From NCBI RefSeq assembly GCF_043951855.1, contig NZ_JBINJW010000003.1, positions 62,001-126,000 on the forward strand: a stretch of DNA of 64,000 nucleotides, read 5' to 3'. Under the pieces are notes generated by a model. It saw only the letters and a program-made list of their open reading frames with translations, ran no database searches and had not been told where the DNA came from. This DNA is from Proteiniclasticum sp043951855. GTDB lineage: Bacteria > Bacillota > Clostridia > Clostridiales > Clostridiaceae. Made by a program: the position numbers and the translations under genes. Numbering within the stretch: the first letter of the stretch is position 1; every line of letters begins with the position of its first letter. This document shows positions 17,244 to 24,910 of the stretch, in pieces.

Positions 17244-18581
17244 ATGGATTCAAGTGATTTAGGTTCCCAGTTATTGTTTATTGTCGTACTCATCCTGATC
17301 AACGCTTTCTTTGCCATGGCTGAAATGGCAATGGTTTCTGCAAATAAAGTGCGAATCAGCATGATGGTTGAAAAAGGAAATAAGAAAGCCGAAAAGCTCT
17401 TGAAGATTCTGGAGAAACCAAGTAATTTTCTTTCTACAATACAGGTAGGTATTACTTTGGCAGGATTTCTTGCCAGTGCACAGGCTGCGACAGGGCTTGC
17501 AGTGCATTTGTCGGATTTCACCTCATCAATAGGATTGAAGTTGCCTGAGCAGGCTTCTATCATAATCATTACGATTATTCTTTCCTACTTCACGCTGGTT
17601 TTCGGAGAACTGGTTCCTAAGAGGATCGCGCTCCAGAATTCGGAAAAAATCGGCATGGCTACAGTAGGGATCATCGGCGTGATATCGACTATATTCAAGC
17701 CGTTTGTGCTGCTGCTTTCATTTTCCACCAATATATTTGCTCGTCTGGTCGGCGTGGACAGTGATACGCTGGAAGAAGAGGTTTCACTGGAAGAGATCCG
17801 ATCCATCATTGAAGTTGGTAGGGAAAAGGGGGTCATCAATGAGACGGAACGGGATATGCTGGATGGTATATTCGAGTTCGACAATCGCCTTGCAAGAGAA
17901 ATCATGACACCGAGAACAGAAGTCGAAATGATAGAGATCATTGAGCCGATCAATAATGTCATAACGAAAATAACCAACGGAAACTATTCCAGAATCCCTT
18001 TTTATCTGGATGAAGTAGATAATGTGGTAGGAATTCTCTACATCAAGGATCTCTTCAGGCAGCTGATCAATAAGGGAAAAGTGCATAATCTGGAAGATCT
18101 TCTCCGTAAACCTTATTTTGCACCGGAAAACAAATACATAGATGATCTTTTCAAGGAAATGCAGGTGGCCAATGCCCAGATGGCGATCCTTCTGGATGAA
18201 TACGGCGGATTCTCAGGAATTGTGACCATAGAAGATATTCTGGAAGAGATTGTGGGGAACATTTATGATGAACATGATGTATTTGATGAATACATCAATA
18301 AAGTGACGGATAACATCTACCTCATCGATGCGCTGGTTTCAGTGGATGATTTCAATGATGCTCTTGGATTCGAGATTGAAACAGACAATGCGGATTCCAT
18401 AGGCGGATATGTCATTGAACGTCTTGGAAGAGTACCGAAGAAGGGAGATTCCATCTTCTATCAGGGACATGAGTTCAAGGTACAGCAGATGTCAGGAAGA
18501 AGAATCAAAGTTCTGAAACTGATTCTGGACCAGAAGAAAATCGACAAGGAATATATTGATGCGAAAGACTCATCAAAGTAA
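17244..18581 (+). CDS. CNNM-type membrane protein with CBS pair and CorC/HlyC domain
   Basis: A 445-residue protein often annotated hemolysin family protein. Domains in order: CNNM/DUF21 membrane domain (about 1-190, four hydrophobic segments, with the FFAMAEMAMVSANK entry helix), two CBS repeats (about 205-330; EIMTPRTEVEMI starts the first, LDEYGGFSGIVTIEDILEEIVG ends the second), and a C-terminal CorC_HlyC domain (about 345-430) with DDFNDALGFEI and GGYVIERLGRVPKKGD. Characterised relatives export magnesium or other divalent cations, using the CBS pair to bind Mg-ATP. True haemolytic activity is not implied. The distance from Shine-Dalgarno to start is unusual (see the hairpin entry). It converges on lexA. 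Confidence 0.88.
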   Translation: MDSSDLGSQLLFIVVLILINAFFAMAEMAMVSANKVRISMMVEKGNKKAEKLLKILEKPSNFLSTIQVGITLAGFLASAQAATGLAVHLSDFTSSIGLKLPEQASIIIITIILSYFTLVFGELVPKRIALQNSEKIGMATVGIIGVISTIFKPFVLLLSFSTNIFARLVGVDSDTLEEEVSLEEIRSIIEVGREKGVINETERDMLDGIFEFDNRLAREIMTPRTEVEMIEIIEPINNVITKITNGNYSRIPFYLDEVDNVVGILYIKDLFRQLINKGKVHNLEDLLRKPYFAPENKYIDDLFKEMQVANAQMAILLDEYGGFSGIVTIEDILEEIVGNIYDEHDVFDEYINKVTDNIYLIDALVSVDDFNDALGFEIETDNADSIGGYVIERLGRVPKKGDSIFYQGHEFKVQQMSGRRIKVLKLILDQKKIDKEYIDAKDSSK

Positions 18582-18594
18582 ATACACATGAAAA

Positions 18595-18620
18595 AAATCC
18601 TCTGGGAAACCAGAGGATTT
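18595..18620. terminator. Bidirectional terminator between CNNM gene and lexA
   Basis: AAATCCTCTGG (18595-18605) pairs with CCAGAGGATTT (18610-18620) around GAAA, with A-rich and T-rich flanks on both sides. Confidence 0.88.
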
Positions 18621-18635
18621 TGTATTTGATCCAAA

Positions 18636-19241
18636 TCAGTATTTTCTGTATAGGCCTACAAGCTTACCGATGATTTCACACTCGGTGACGATGATAGGTG
18701 ACATGCTGGCGTTTTCCGGCTGAAGTCTGATATAGTTCTTTTCCTTGAAATATCTTTTGATGGTCGCATCGCTTCCGATGAGCGCTACAACAATGTCTCC
18801 GTTATTGGCGCTGCTCGCTTTTTCGATGAAGGCGAAATCACCATCATGAATTCCGGCTTCGATCATGCTTTCGCCTTCCACTTTAAGGATGAAAAGATCA
18901 TTATCGTGTTTCACAAATTTCAAAGGAATCTGAAAGTAATCTTCGACATTTTCCACTGCAAGCACAGGTTCTCCTGCTGTGATTTTTCCGACCATAGGAA
19001 TCGGAATCATTTCAATCTGCTTGTTCATCAGTTCAGGAATCATAAGCGCTCTTGGTTTTGATGGATCCCTTTCAAGTTTTCCGTCCTCCTCCAGCTGAAG
19101 AAGATAGGAATGCACTGACGATGTGGATTTGATATTTAAAGCCGTACAGATTTCTCGTACTGATGGTGGATATCCTTTGGCTTCTGTATAGGAAAGAACA
19201 TAGTTGTAAACCAGCTCCTTCTTTAATTGACCTTTTTTCAT
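18636..19241 (-). CDS. lexA: SOS repressor LexA
   Basis: A 201-residue repressor and self-cleaving serine protease. The winged-helix DNA-binding domain spans about 1-65 (PPSVREICTALNIKSTSSVHSYL is the recognition region). The Ala-Gly cleavage site is A89-G90 (KITAGEP), the nucleophile is Ser125 (EGESM) and the general base is Lys162 (ATIKRY). RecA-stimulated cleavage derepresses SOS genes. I chose the ATG at 19241, correctly spaced behind GAGGTG, over the in-frame GTG at 19250 that overlaps this site. Its own promoter carries a LexA box, so autoregulation is expected. It faces the CNNM gene across a shared terminator. Confidence 0.95.
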   Translation of the reverse strand: MKKGQLKKELVYNYVLSYTEAKGYPPSVREICTALNIKSTSSVHSYLLQLEEDGKLERDPSKPRALMIPELMNKQIEMIPIPMVGKITAGEPVLAVENVEDYFQIPLKFVKHDNDLFILKVEGESMIEAGIHDGDFAFIEKASSANNGDIVVALIGSDATIKRYFKEKNYIRLQPENASMSPIIVTECEIIGKLVGLYRKY

Positions 19242-19270
19242 AGCACTCACCTCAAGATTATTTTATAGTG

Positions 19271-19299
19271 ATTATATCATGTATAGAGGCAATAATCAA
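19271..19299 (-). promoter_or_regulatory. lexA promoter
   Basis: On the minus strand TTGATT (19299-19294) and TATAAT (19276-19271) are separated by exactly 17 bases, a good vegetative promoter 30 bases before the lexA start. Confidence 0.75.
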
Positions 19300-19310
19300 A
19301 CGAGCGTTCG
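19297..19310. promoter_or_regulatory. LexA operator (SOS box)
   Basis: CAAACGAGCGTTCG matches the Gram-positive consensus CGAAC-N4-GTTCG at all but one defined position and overlaps the lexA -35 hexamer. Binding would block lexA transcription, giving negative autoregulation. Confidence 0.75.
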
Positions 19311-19519
19311 AATATATAAGAATCATTGTCACAGTTTCATGCTCAAGTGAAATGAATTTGCGATATTGCCTGAAGCATGAGAAAGGATATCGCTTCATCA
19401 ATGATTATGGAAGATATTTATCCCGTCTCATGGTAAAATAAGAGAGAAAAGGCAGGCTGAAGAAACGAAAACAGGCTTTTCTGCACTTCAGCATGTTAAA
19501 AGAAAATTGGAGGTATGTT

Positions 19520-20236
19520 ATGTCAACACATATTGGTGCAAACAAAGGCGATATCGCAAAAACAATACTACTGCCGGGAGATCCGCTAAGAGCAAAGTTC
19601 ATTGCTGAGACATTCCTGGAAAATCCGAAGCAGTACAACAACGTCAGAGGGATGCTGGGATATACAGGAACCTACAAGGGTGTGGAGGTCTCTGTTCAGG
19701 GAACAGGAATGGGTATTCCATCCATTTCCATCTACGTTCATGAACTGATTCACGAGTACGGCGTAAAAAATCTGATGAGAGTAGGAAGCTGCGGTTCCAT
19801 GCAGGAACATGTCAAAATCAGAGATGTCATTCTGGCAAGCTCCGCATCCACTACTTCTTCCATAAACAAGAACAGATTCAGAAACATGGACTTCGCTCCA
19901 ACTGCAAGCTTTGAGCTCCTGCACACCGCTTATACCAAGGCGAAGGAATTAGGGGTCAATGTACATGTAGGCAACGTGCTTAGCTCAGATATCTTCTACG
20001 ATACAACTGGTGCAGCAAAGCTGTTTATGGATGCAGGAACACTTGGAGTGGAAATGGAGGCTGCAGCGCTTTATACAGAAGCTGCGCTTGCTGGTGTCAA
20101 TGCTCTTACACTGCTTACGGTTTCAGACAGCCTGATCACCGGAGAGGAGACCACTGCACTGGAGAGACAGGAAACATTCAAGGAAATGATGAAGATTGCC
20201 CTGGAAACTGCTGTGGCAATGGCTGAAGTGGAATAG
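19520..20236 (+). CDS. deoD: Purine nucleoside phosphorylase, DeoD type
   Basis: Hexameric enzyme splitting purine (deoxy)nucleosides with phosphate to base and (deoxy)ribose-1-phosphate in nucleotide salvage. From the ATG at 19520 it has 238 residues and begins with the canonical STHIGANKGDIAKTILLPGD phosphate-binding block; RVGSCGSM, VEMEAAALY (about 178-186) and TVSDSL follow. GGAGG at 19509-19513 fixes this start over the upstream in-frame ATG at 19493. A strong hairpin terminator follows, so the gene is probably transcribed alone. Confidence 0.95.
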   Translation: MSTHIGANKGDIAKTILLPGDPLRAKFIAETFLENPKQYNNVRGMLGYTGTYKGVEVSVQGTGMGIPSISIYVHELIHEYGVKNLMRVGSCGSMQEHVKIRDVILASSASTTSSINKNRFRNMDFAPTASFELLHTAYTKAKELGVNVHVGNVLSSDIFYDTTGAAKLFMDAGTLGVEMEAAALYTEAALAGVNALTLLTVSDSLITGEETTALERQETFKEMMKIALETAVAMAEVE

Positions 20237-20268
20237 ATCCCATCCAGTTTCATAAAAAATACAGGTGA

Positions 20269-20312
20269 AGAGCTGGCAGAGATAAAAGTCTCTGTCAGCT
20301 CTGTTTGCTTTA
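20269..20312 (+). terminator. Intrinsic terminator after deoD
   Basis: A 14-bp stem (20269-20282 with 20289-20302, one G-T pair), TAAAAG loop and GTTTGCTTT tail. Confidence 0.8.
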
Positions 20313-20403
20313 AACAATAAAATATTATTGATTATCGATAAAATTAATGATATAGTATTTATGAAATAAAGTATATTCACTATGTAAGAAAGAAGGTTTA
20401 TTT

Positions 20404-20880
20404 ATGAAGAGAATGAGCATTTCCTTATTTCAGATCGGAGTATTGTTTATCACCCTATGTATAGTACTGCTTGCAGCATTCTGGCTGCCGCAGACAGCAG
20501 CCGTTTTTGCTGAAGATGCACCAGAATATGCATATCTGCAGTATCCGCTTCTTGTAGCCATTTATGTGACGCTGATCCCTTTTCTCTGTGCCATTGTGGA
20601 AGGACTTCGGTTAAGCAGAAGAGTAGCATTGAATGATGCCTTCTCGGATCTGTCGGTTCTTCATCTCAAGAGAATCAAGATGAGTGCATTCATCATTTCT
20701 CTGCTTTATCTTACCGGAGGCATCATCCTCAATACTCTGGTGGACATGGCTCCGGGAATAGCACTGCTTGGCATCATCATCATGCTTGCATCCCTCATGA
20801 TCGGACTCATAAGTGGGATACTGGAAGAATTATTACGAAAGGCGCTTGAGATCAAAGAAGAAAATGATCTCACCGTATAA
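20404..20880 (+). CDS. DUF2975 membrane protein
   Basis: A 158-residue protein with four predicted membrane helices (about 8-30, 45-68, 93-115, 118-140) and a short charged C-terminus. The helix pattern and the motif GLRLSRRVALNDAFS in the cytoplasmic loop are typical of DUF2975 proteins, whose function is unknown. These are nearly always encoded directly before a small YozG-type HTH regulator, as here (11 bases apart), so the pair probably forms one regulatory unit. Confidence 0.8.
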   Translation: MKRMSISLFQIGVLFITLCIVLLAAFWLPQTAAVFAEDAPEYAYLQYPLLVAIYVTLIPFLCAIVEGLRLSRRVALNDAFSDLSVLHLKRIKMSAFIISLLYLTGGIILNTLVDMAPGIALLGIIIMLASLMIGLISGILEELLRKALEIKEENDLTV

Positions 20881-20891
20881 GAGGTGAAGAT

Positions 20892-21107
20892 ATGGGAATC
20901 ATTGTGAACCTGGATGTCATGCTTGCCAGAAGAAAGATGAGTGTCACAGAACTGTCTGAGCGGGTTGGAATCACCATGGCCAATATTTCGAATCTGAAGA
21001 CAGGAAAAGCGAAAGCGGTGCGTTTTTCAACGCTGGATGCCATCTGCAGAGCACTGGACTGTCAGCCAGGTGATATACTGGAATTCCGGGACGAGATGGA
21101 AGACTAG
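20892..21107 (+). CDS. Small Cro/CI-type helix-turn-helix regulator (YozG-like)
   Basis: A 71-residue protein made almost entirely of one HTH_XRE domain: SVTELSERVGITMANISNLKTGKAKAVRF covers helices 2-3, followed by LDAICRALDCQPGDILEF. It is the typical partner of DUF2975 membrane proteins. AGAGGTG lies before the ATG. DNA target and signal are unknown; autoregulation of the pair is a reasonable guess only. Confidence 0.88.
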   Translation: MGIIVNLDVMLARRKMSVTELSERVGITMANISNLKTGKAKAVRFSTLDAICRALDCQPGDILEFRDEMED

Positions 21108-21138
21108 AAAAAAACAGTACAATTGGGGAATCATGTGA

Positions 21139-21936
21139 ATGGATTTTGAAAAACTGAAGAAAATGGATAATGAATTTGAGCGTATTGCTGCAACTTATGA
21201 AATCTTCCAGGAAAATACCAGGCTAAGCTGGTCACAGGCTGCCCGGGTGGAGTTTCTGACCACTGTGAGATACATTGAGAAGTATCTTGAGCCTGGGATG
21301 AAAATCCTGGACATCGGTGCTGGAGCAGGTGAGTACAGCATTCATTTTGCGAAGAGCAATTACGAAGTGCATGCACTGGAGCTATCCGAAGTGAATATCC
21401 GGGCATTCAGAAAGAAACTGAATAGTGAGATGAACCTTTCTCTGGTTCAGGGGAATGCCATCGACTTATCCATGTATGGGGACGCATCTTTTGACATCGT
21501 TCTACTGTTTGGTCCGTTGTATCATCTAAGCAGGGAAGAGGACAGGCAGAAGTGCATCAGTGAAGCGAAAAGAGTGCTGAAAGATGACGGGACACTGTTC
21601 TTCTCCTTTATCAGCAATGACATGGTCATTCTGACGGAGTTCAAATACAGGAAGAACTTCTTTCTGGAGGACACCTATGATCATGACACTTTCAAGGTGA
21701 ATGATTTCCCATTTGTCTTTTTCACCCTGGACCAGTGCAGAACCATGCTGAAATCAGCAGACATCAAGGTGATGGGGGAAGTGGCATCTGATGGGGTCTC
21801 GGAACTGATGCAGGATGAGGTGAATGCTCTTGATGAAGTCTCTTATGCGAAGTATCTTGACTATCATTACTACACTTGTGAGAAACCGGAAATGCTTGGA
21901 AGAAGCAATCATCTGCTTTTCATCGGAAAAAAATAG
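21139..21936 (+). CDS. Class I SAM-dependent methyltransferase
   Basis: A 265-residue Rossmann-type methyltransferase. Motif I (SAM binding) is ILDIGAGAGEYSIHF at about 55-69, the acidic end of beta 2 is in VHALELSEVN, and motif IV-V is FDIVLLFGPLYHLSREEDR followed by AKRVLKDDGTLFFSF. The substrate is not recognisable; the layout fits small-molecule methyltransferases of the UbiE/SmtA kind. It follows the HTH gene by 31 bases and may share its transcript. Confidence 0.85.
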   Translation: MDFEKLKKMDNEFERIAATYEIFQENTRLSWSQAARVEFLTTVRYIEKYLEPGMKILDIGAGAGEYSIHFAKSNYEVHALELSEVNIRAFRKKLNSEMNLSLVQGNAIDLSMYGDASFDIVLLFGPLYHLSREEDRQKCISEAKRVLKDDGTLFFSFISNDMVILTEFKYRKNFFLEDTYDHDTFKVNDFPFVFFTLDQCRTMLKSADIKVMGEVASDGVSELMQDEVNALDEVSYAKYLDYHYYTCEKPEMLGRSNHLLFIGKK

Positions 21937-21949
21937 AGGATGAAATCTC

Positions 21950-22066
21950 TTGAGGCTGATCCGGAAATGTCCTGTGAATACAGCAGAAATCGGGATAGGA
22001 TTCATGAAGATGACAACAGGATTCCGTCCTGATTATAAGAACTGGAAGGAGATACAGTATGGCTAA
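21950..22066 (+). CDS. Possible 38-residue ORF, or remnant
   Basis: A short frame opening with TTG at 21950, nine bases behind AGAGGA, and ending with TAA at 22064-22066, overlapping the lipoprotein start by eight bases. The peptide ends MKMTTGFRPDYKNWKEIQYG, a natural-looking C-terminus that resembles the tail of a larger enzyme. It may be a small coupled protein or the decayed end of a lost gene. I cannot tell which. Confidence 0.2.
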   Translation: MRLIRKCPVNTAEIGIGFMKMTTGFRPDYKNWKEIQYG

Positions 22067-22556
22067 AAGATGGATCCATATAGCTTTGATGCTTACTTCT
22101 TTTCTGATTCTCACTGGTTGTCATCCGCTGTCAATCCAAAAAAGAATCAGTGATTCAACAGGGATCTCTATACCTCATTCTATGAGAATCGACTATGAGG
22201 ATACCCATGGTGGATTTCATGGAGATGGCGAGACAACTGCCATTGTAGCGTTTCACGAAGACGCTTCGAAAGACGTTCGAGCTGAAATATCAGAGAACAT
22301 GAACTGGCTGAGACTGCCGCTTGAGGAAAGCCTTGACATTATGATGTACGGCGGGGTTAAGGACGGTATTCTTTATACCTATGAGTATGCTGAACTTCTT
22401 TCTATGCCTCGTATAGAAAACGGATACTGGTATTTCGAAGACAGGCTGCCTGAAGGCAGTCTGAAGGAGCTGCTGGCCTTACCATCCTACAACTTCACCG
22501 TGGCAGTCTATGACTTTGATACGGATATCCTCTATTATCTTGAGGTGGATACGTGA
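22059..22556 (+). CDS. Uncharacterised lipoprotein
   Basis: A 165-residue secreted lipoprotein: positively charged start, hydrophobic stretch and lipobox LTGC with the acylated cysteine near residue 21. The mature part is soluble, with an acidic surface and the pattern RIDYEDTHGGFHGDGE, and a C-terminal strand NFTVAVYDFDTDILYYLEVDT. I do not recognise the family; the size and the volume of paired beta strands suggest a small globular envelope protein. AAGGAG precedes the ATG. No terminator follows before the cobalamin promoter. Confidence 0.7.
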   Translation: MAKRWIHIALMLTSFLILTGCHPLSIQKRISDSTGISIPHSMRIDYEDTHGGFHGDGETTAIVAFHEDASKDVRAEISENMNWLRLPLEESLDIMMYGGVKDGILYTYEYAELLSMPRIENGYWYFEDRLPEGSLKELLALPSYNFTVAVYDFDTDILYYLEVDT

Positions 22557-22676
22557 TTCATTCTGCAGACCGGAACATGCTGGGAGACAGCGTTTCAGAT
22601 TATCCGGTGCAATGAAATGGAAGACAGAGAATCAGGCCATTGATATTTTTTTATCCGGATCAGTCAAAATAATCCT

Positions 22677-22706
22677 TTGACATTATAATACTACCTGCAC
22701 TATACT
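22677..22706 (+). promoter_or_regulatory. Promoter of the cobalamin operon
   Basis: A perfect TTGACA (22677-22682) and TATACT (22701-22706) with an 18-base spacer. Transcription would begin about 20 bases before the riboswitch aptamer. Confidence 0.75.
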
Positions 22707-22734
22707 GTGGATATAACACAAAACGAAATAATAC

Positions 22735-22897
22735 ATTAGGTATCTTTACTTCAGGTAAAGATTTAATAGGGAAAGAGGTTAGAATCCTCTACAGCCCCCG
22801 CTACTGTGAACAGGGATGAAATCTTCAATAACCACTGAGTTAAGCTCGGGAAGGTGAAGAGAGTAAGGTGATCTGTAAGTCAGGAGACCTGCCTAAT
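22735..22897 (+). promoter_or_regulatory. Cobalamin (AdoCbl) riboswitch aptamer
   Basis: Closing stem P1 pairs ATTAGG (22735-22740) with CCTAAT (22892-22897). Inside are all conserved blocks: AATAGGGAA, AATCCTCTACAGCCCCCGC, the CTACTGT segment, AACCACTG, GGGAAGG and the B12 box TAAGTCAGGAGACCTGCCT at 22876-22894. It senses adenosylcobalamin or a related corrinoid. A terminator hairpin follows, so the predicted mode is transcription termination when ligand is bound. Confidence 0.95.
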
Positions 22898-22954
22898 TGT
22901 AGTTCATCATTTTCATAACTTCGGAGGGAGGTTTGTGAGTTTTTTCTTTTGCAG

Positions 22955-22996
22955 AAAAACACATGGATTTCGCCATGTGTTTTTTATTTTTTTTCT
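22955..22996 (+). terminator. Riboswitch-controlled terminator
   Basis: AAAAACACATGG (22955-22966) pairs with CCATGTGTTTTT (22973-22984), followed by a long T-run. It is 57 bases behind the aptamer, as expected for a regulated terminator in front of cbiA. Confidence 0.88.
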
Positions 22997-23009
22997 GGGG
23001 GGTTATTAA

Positions 23010-24377
23010 TTGAAACAGATCATGATTTCAGGAACAGGAAGTGGCACAGGGAAGACAACGATCAGCACAGGGATCATGGGGGCATTGAAAAGAAGAGGAC
23101 ACAAAGTGATTCCTTTCAAAGCAGGTCCTGACTATATCGATACCGGATTTCATAAAGCGGCGACAGGATTGTCCTCTGTGAACCTGGATATATGGATGGC
23201 GGGTGAATCCCATACGAGGTTTCTTTATGGACATCATATGGAAAAGGGGGACTTTGCCGTGGTGGAAGGGGTCATGGGCCTCTATGACGGAACAGGGGAT
23301 GAAAAGTGTACTGGGAGTACGGCGCATACGGCAAAAATCCTGCACCTTCCCGTGATTCTCATCATTGACGGGGAAAAGACAGGCAGCTCAGCTGCTGCCG
23401 TAGTCCTTGGATTCAGGGAATACGACAAAGAGTTGAATCTGGCGGGTGTGATTGTGAATCGTGTCTCCTCGGAATCTCACTACAGACTCATAAGAGACGC
23501 AGTAGAGAAAAGGACTGGAATACCCTGTCTGGGCTATGTTCCGAATGATCCGGATGTTCATCTTCCCTCGAGACACCTGGGCCTTGTTCCGGAAAATGAG
23601 TCCCGGGGTGCAGATACCGTGATGGAAAAGACAGTCTCTCTCATGGAGAAGTACGTGGATCTGGATGGTCTGGAAAGAATCGCAGCGTCAGGCACCAGAG
23701 GAGAGAATCTGAAAGACCCTCGAGAAGATCTGAAAAACATGGGGGCAGGACTTCGGATCGGCCTGGCGAAGGATGATGCCTTTTCCTTCTACTACAGGGA
23801 CAATCTGGAGCTTCTGGAGTATTTGGGGATGGACATCATACCCTTCAGTCCACTGAAGGATGAAGCACTTCCTTCAGACCTGGATGCGGTCTATCTGGGC
23901 GGAGGATTTCCGGAAGTGTATGCAGTGCAGCTTTCTTCCAACCTCTCTTTCCGGAAGTCCCTATATGAGGCCATGGAAGATGGAATGCCTGTCTATGCGG
24001 AATGCGGAGGCTATATGTATCTGACCCAGGGGATTCTTGATGGGGAAGGAGCGTTTCATGACATGGTGGGATTTCTTGGAGGACACTGTGAAATGACGAA
24101 GAAACTCCAGCGTTTCGGCTATGCGGAAGTGACAGCTGAAAACGGAGCAGTATTTCGGGGCCATGAGTTTCATCATTCCAGGTGGATCGGCCGGGCCTGC
24201 GTGAAGCATTCTCTGTCTCTTAAAAAGCCGGATCACATGAAAAGCATGACGCACTGGACATGCGGTCAGAGAAGAAAAAACGTGCAGGGAGCCTATGCTC
24301 ATATACATTTCTACAGCAATCTCCATGCAGTGGGTGACATCGCTCAGCTGCTGGTGAAAAGAAAGGAGTCGAAATAA
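23010..24377 (+). CDS. cbiA: Cobyrinate a,c-diamide synthase
   Basis: Glutamine-dependent amidotransferase that converts cobyrinic acid to its a,c-diamide. The 455-residue protein has an N-terminal dethiobiotin-synthetase-like ATPase with P-loop SGTGSGTGKTTIS (about 7-19), FKAGPDYIDTGFH (about 37) and VEGVMGLYDG, and a C-terminal class I glutaminase domain with the nucleophile in AECGGYMYL near residue 333 and HEFHHS near 385. Start is TTG at 23010 behind a GGGGGG ribosome binding sequence. It is the first gene after the riboswitch and overlaps cblT by one base. Confidence 0.94.
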   Translation: MKQIMISGTGSGTGKTTISTGIMGALKRRGHKVIPFKAGPDYIDTGFHKAATGLSSVNLDIWMAGESHTRFLYGHHMEKGDFAVVEGVMGLYDGTGDEKCTGSTAHTAKILHLPVILIIDGEKTGSSAAAVVLGFREYDKELNLAGVIVNRVSSESHYRLIRDAVEKRTGIPCLGYVPNDPDVHLPSRHLGLVPENESRGADTVMEKTVSLMEKYVDLDGLERIAASGTRGENLKDPREDLKNMGAGLRIGLAKDDAFSFYYRDNLELLEYLGMDIIPFSPLKDEALPSDLDAVYLGGGFPEVYAVQLSSNLSFRKSLYEAMEDGMPVYAECGGYMYLTQGILDGEGAFHDMVGFLGGHCEMTKKLQRFGYAEVTAENGAVFRGHEFHHSRWIGRACVKHSLSLKKPDHMKSMTHWTCGQRRKNVQGAYAHIHFYSNLHAVGDIAQLLVKRKESK

Positions 24378-24910
24378 TGGAAAAATCTCAATCAGTGATA
24401 AAAACGAAGAATCAGGTCCTTGTTCTCATGAGCCTTCTGGTGGCATTTTCCTATATGGGTTCTCTTGTGAAAATCCAAGGCACCATCGCACTGGATGCAC
24501 TGCCTGCATATCTTGGTGCACTGCTTCTGGGACCGCTTCCCGGCGCAGTTATCGGATTTGCCGGACATCTGCTCACGGCGGTGACCAGCGGGTTTCCCAT
24601 GTCGCTGCCGATGCATCTTTTCATCGCTGCCCTGATGGCTATGACCATTGGGCTCTTCGGTTGCATTGCAGAAAAGGTGAATCTTTTTCTGGCGACTCTG
24701 ACGGGGGTTTTCATGAATGGTCCCGTGAGCACCTTGGGGGCATCGTATCTTGCAGCTGTGCTTGGACTGGGTTTTTCTGGAAAGATCATGTTCTTTGCAC
24801 TGATCCTTCCCCTGACCCTCACTTCCCTTGTGAATGCAGCAGGGGCGGTGGTGCTGTATAAAGTCCTGAAGGCAAGACATGTTCTGGGAGGTCATCATGA
24901 AGTATCGTGA
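24377..24910 (+). CDS. cblT: ECF-type S component, probable alpha-ribazole transporter CblT
   Basis: A 177-residue membrane protein with about six helices: a short charged N-terminus, VLMSLLVAFSYMGS, DALPAYLGALLLGPLPGAVIGFAGH and further segments. It is an S-component-like protein (BioY/ThiW size class). The assignment to alpha-ribazole uptake rests on context: it sits in the cobalamin operon directly before the putative alpha-ribazole kinase gene, the arrangement known as cblT-cblS in Listeria and Geobacillus. It might alternatively transport another lower-ligand base. It overlaps cbiA by one base and cblS by 14. Confidence 0.7.
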   Translation: MEKSQSVIKTKNQVLVLMSLLVAFSYMGSLVKIQGTIALDALPAYLGALLLGPLPGAVIGFAGHLLTAVTSGFPMSLPMHLFIAALMAMTIGLFGCIAEKVNLFLATLTGVFMNGPVSTLGASYLAAVLGLGFSGKIMFFALILPLTLTSLVNAAGAVVLYKVLKARHVLGGHHEVS

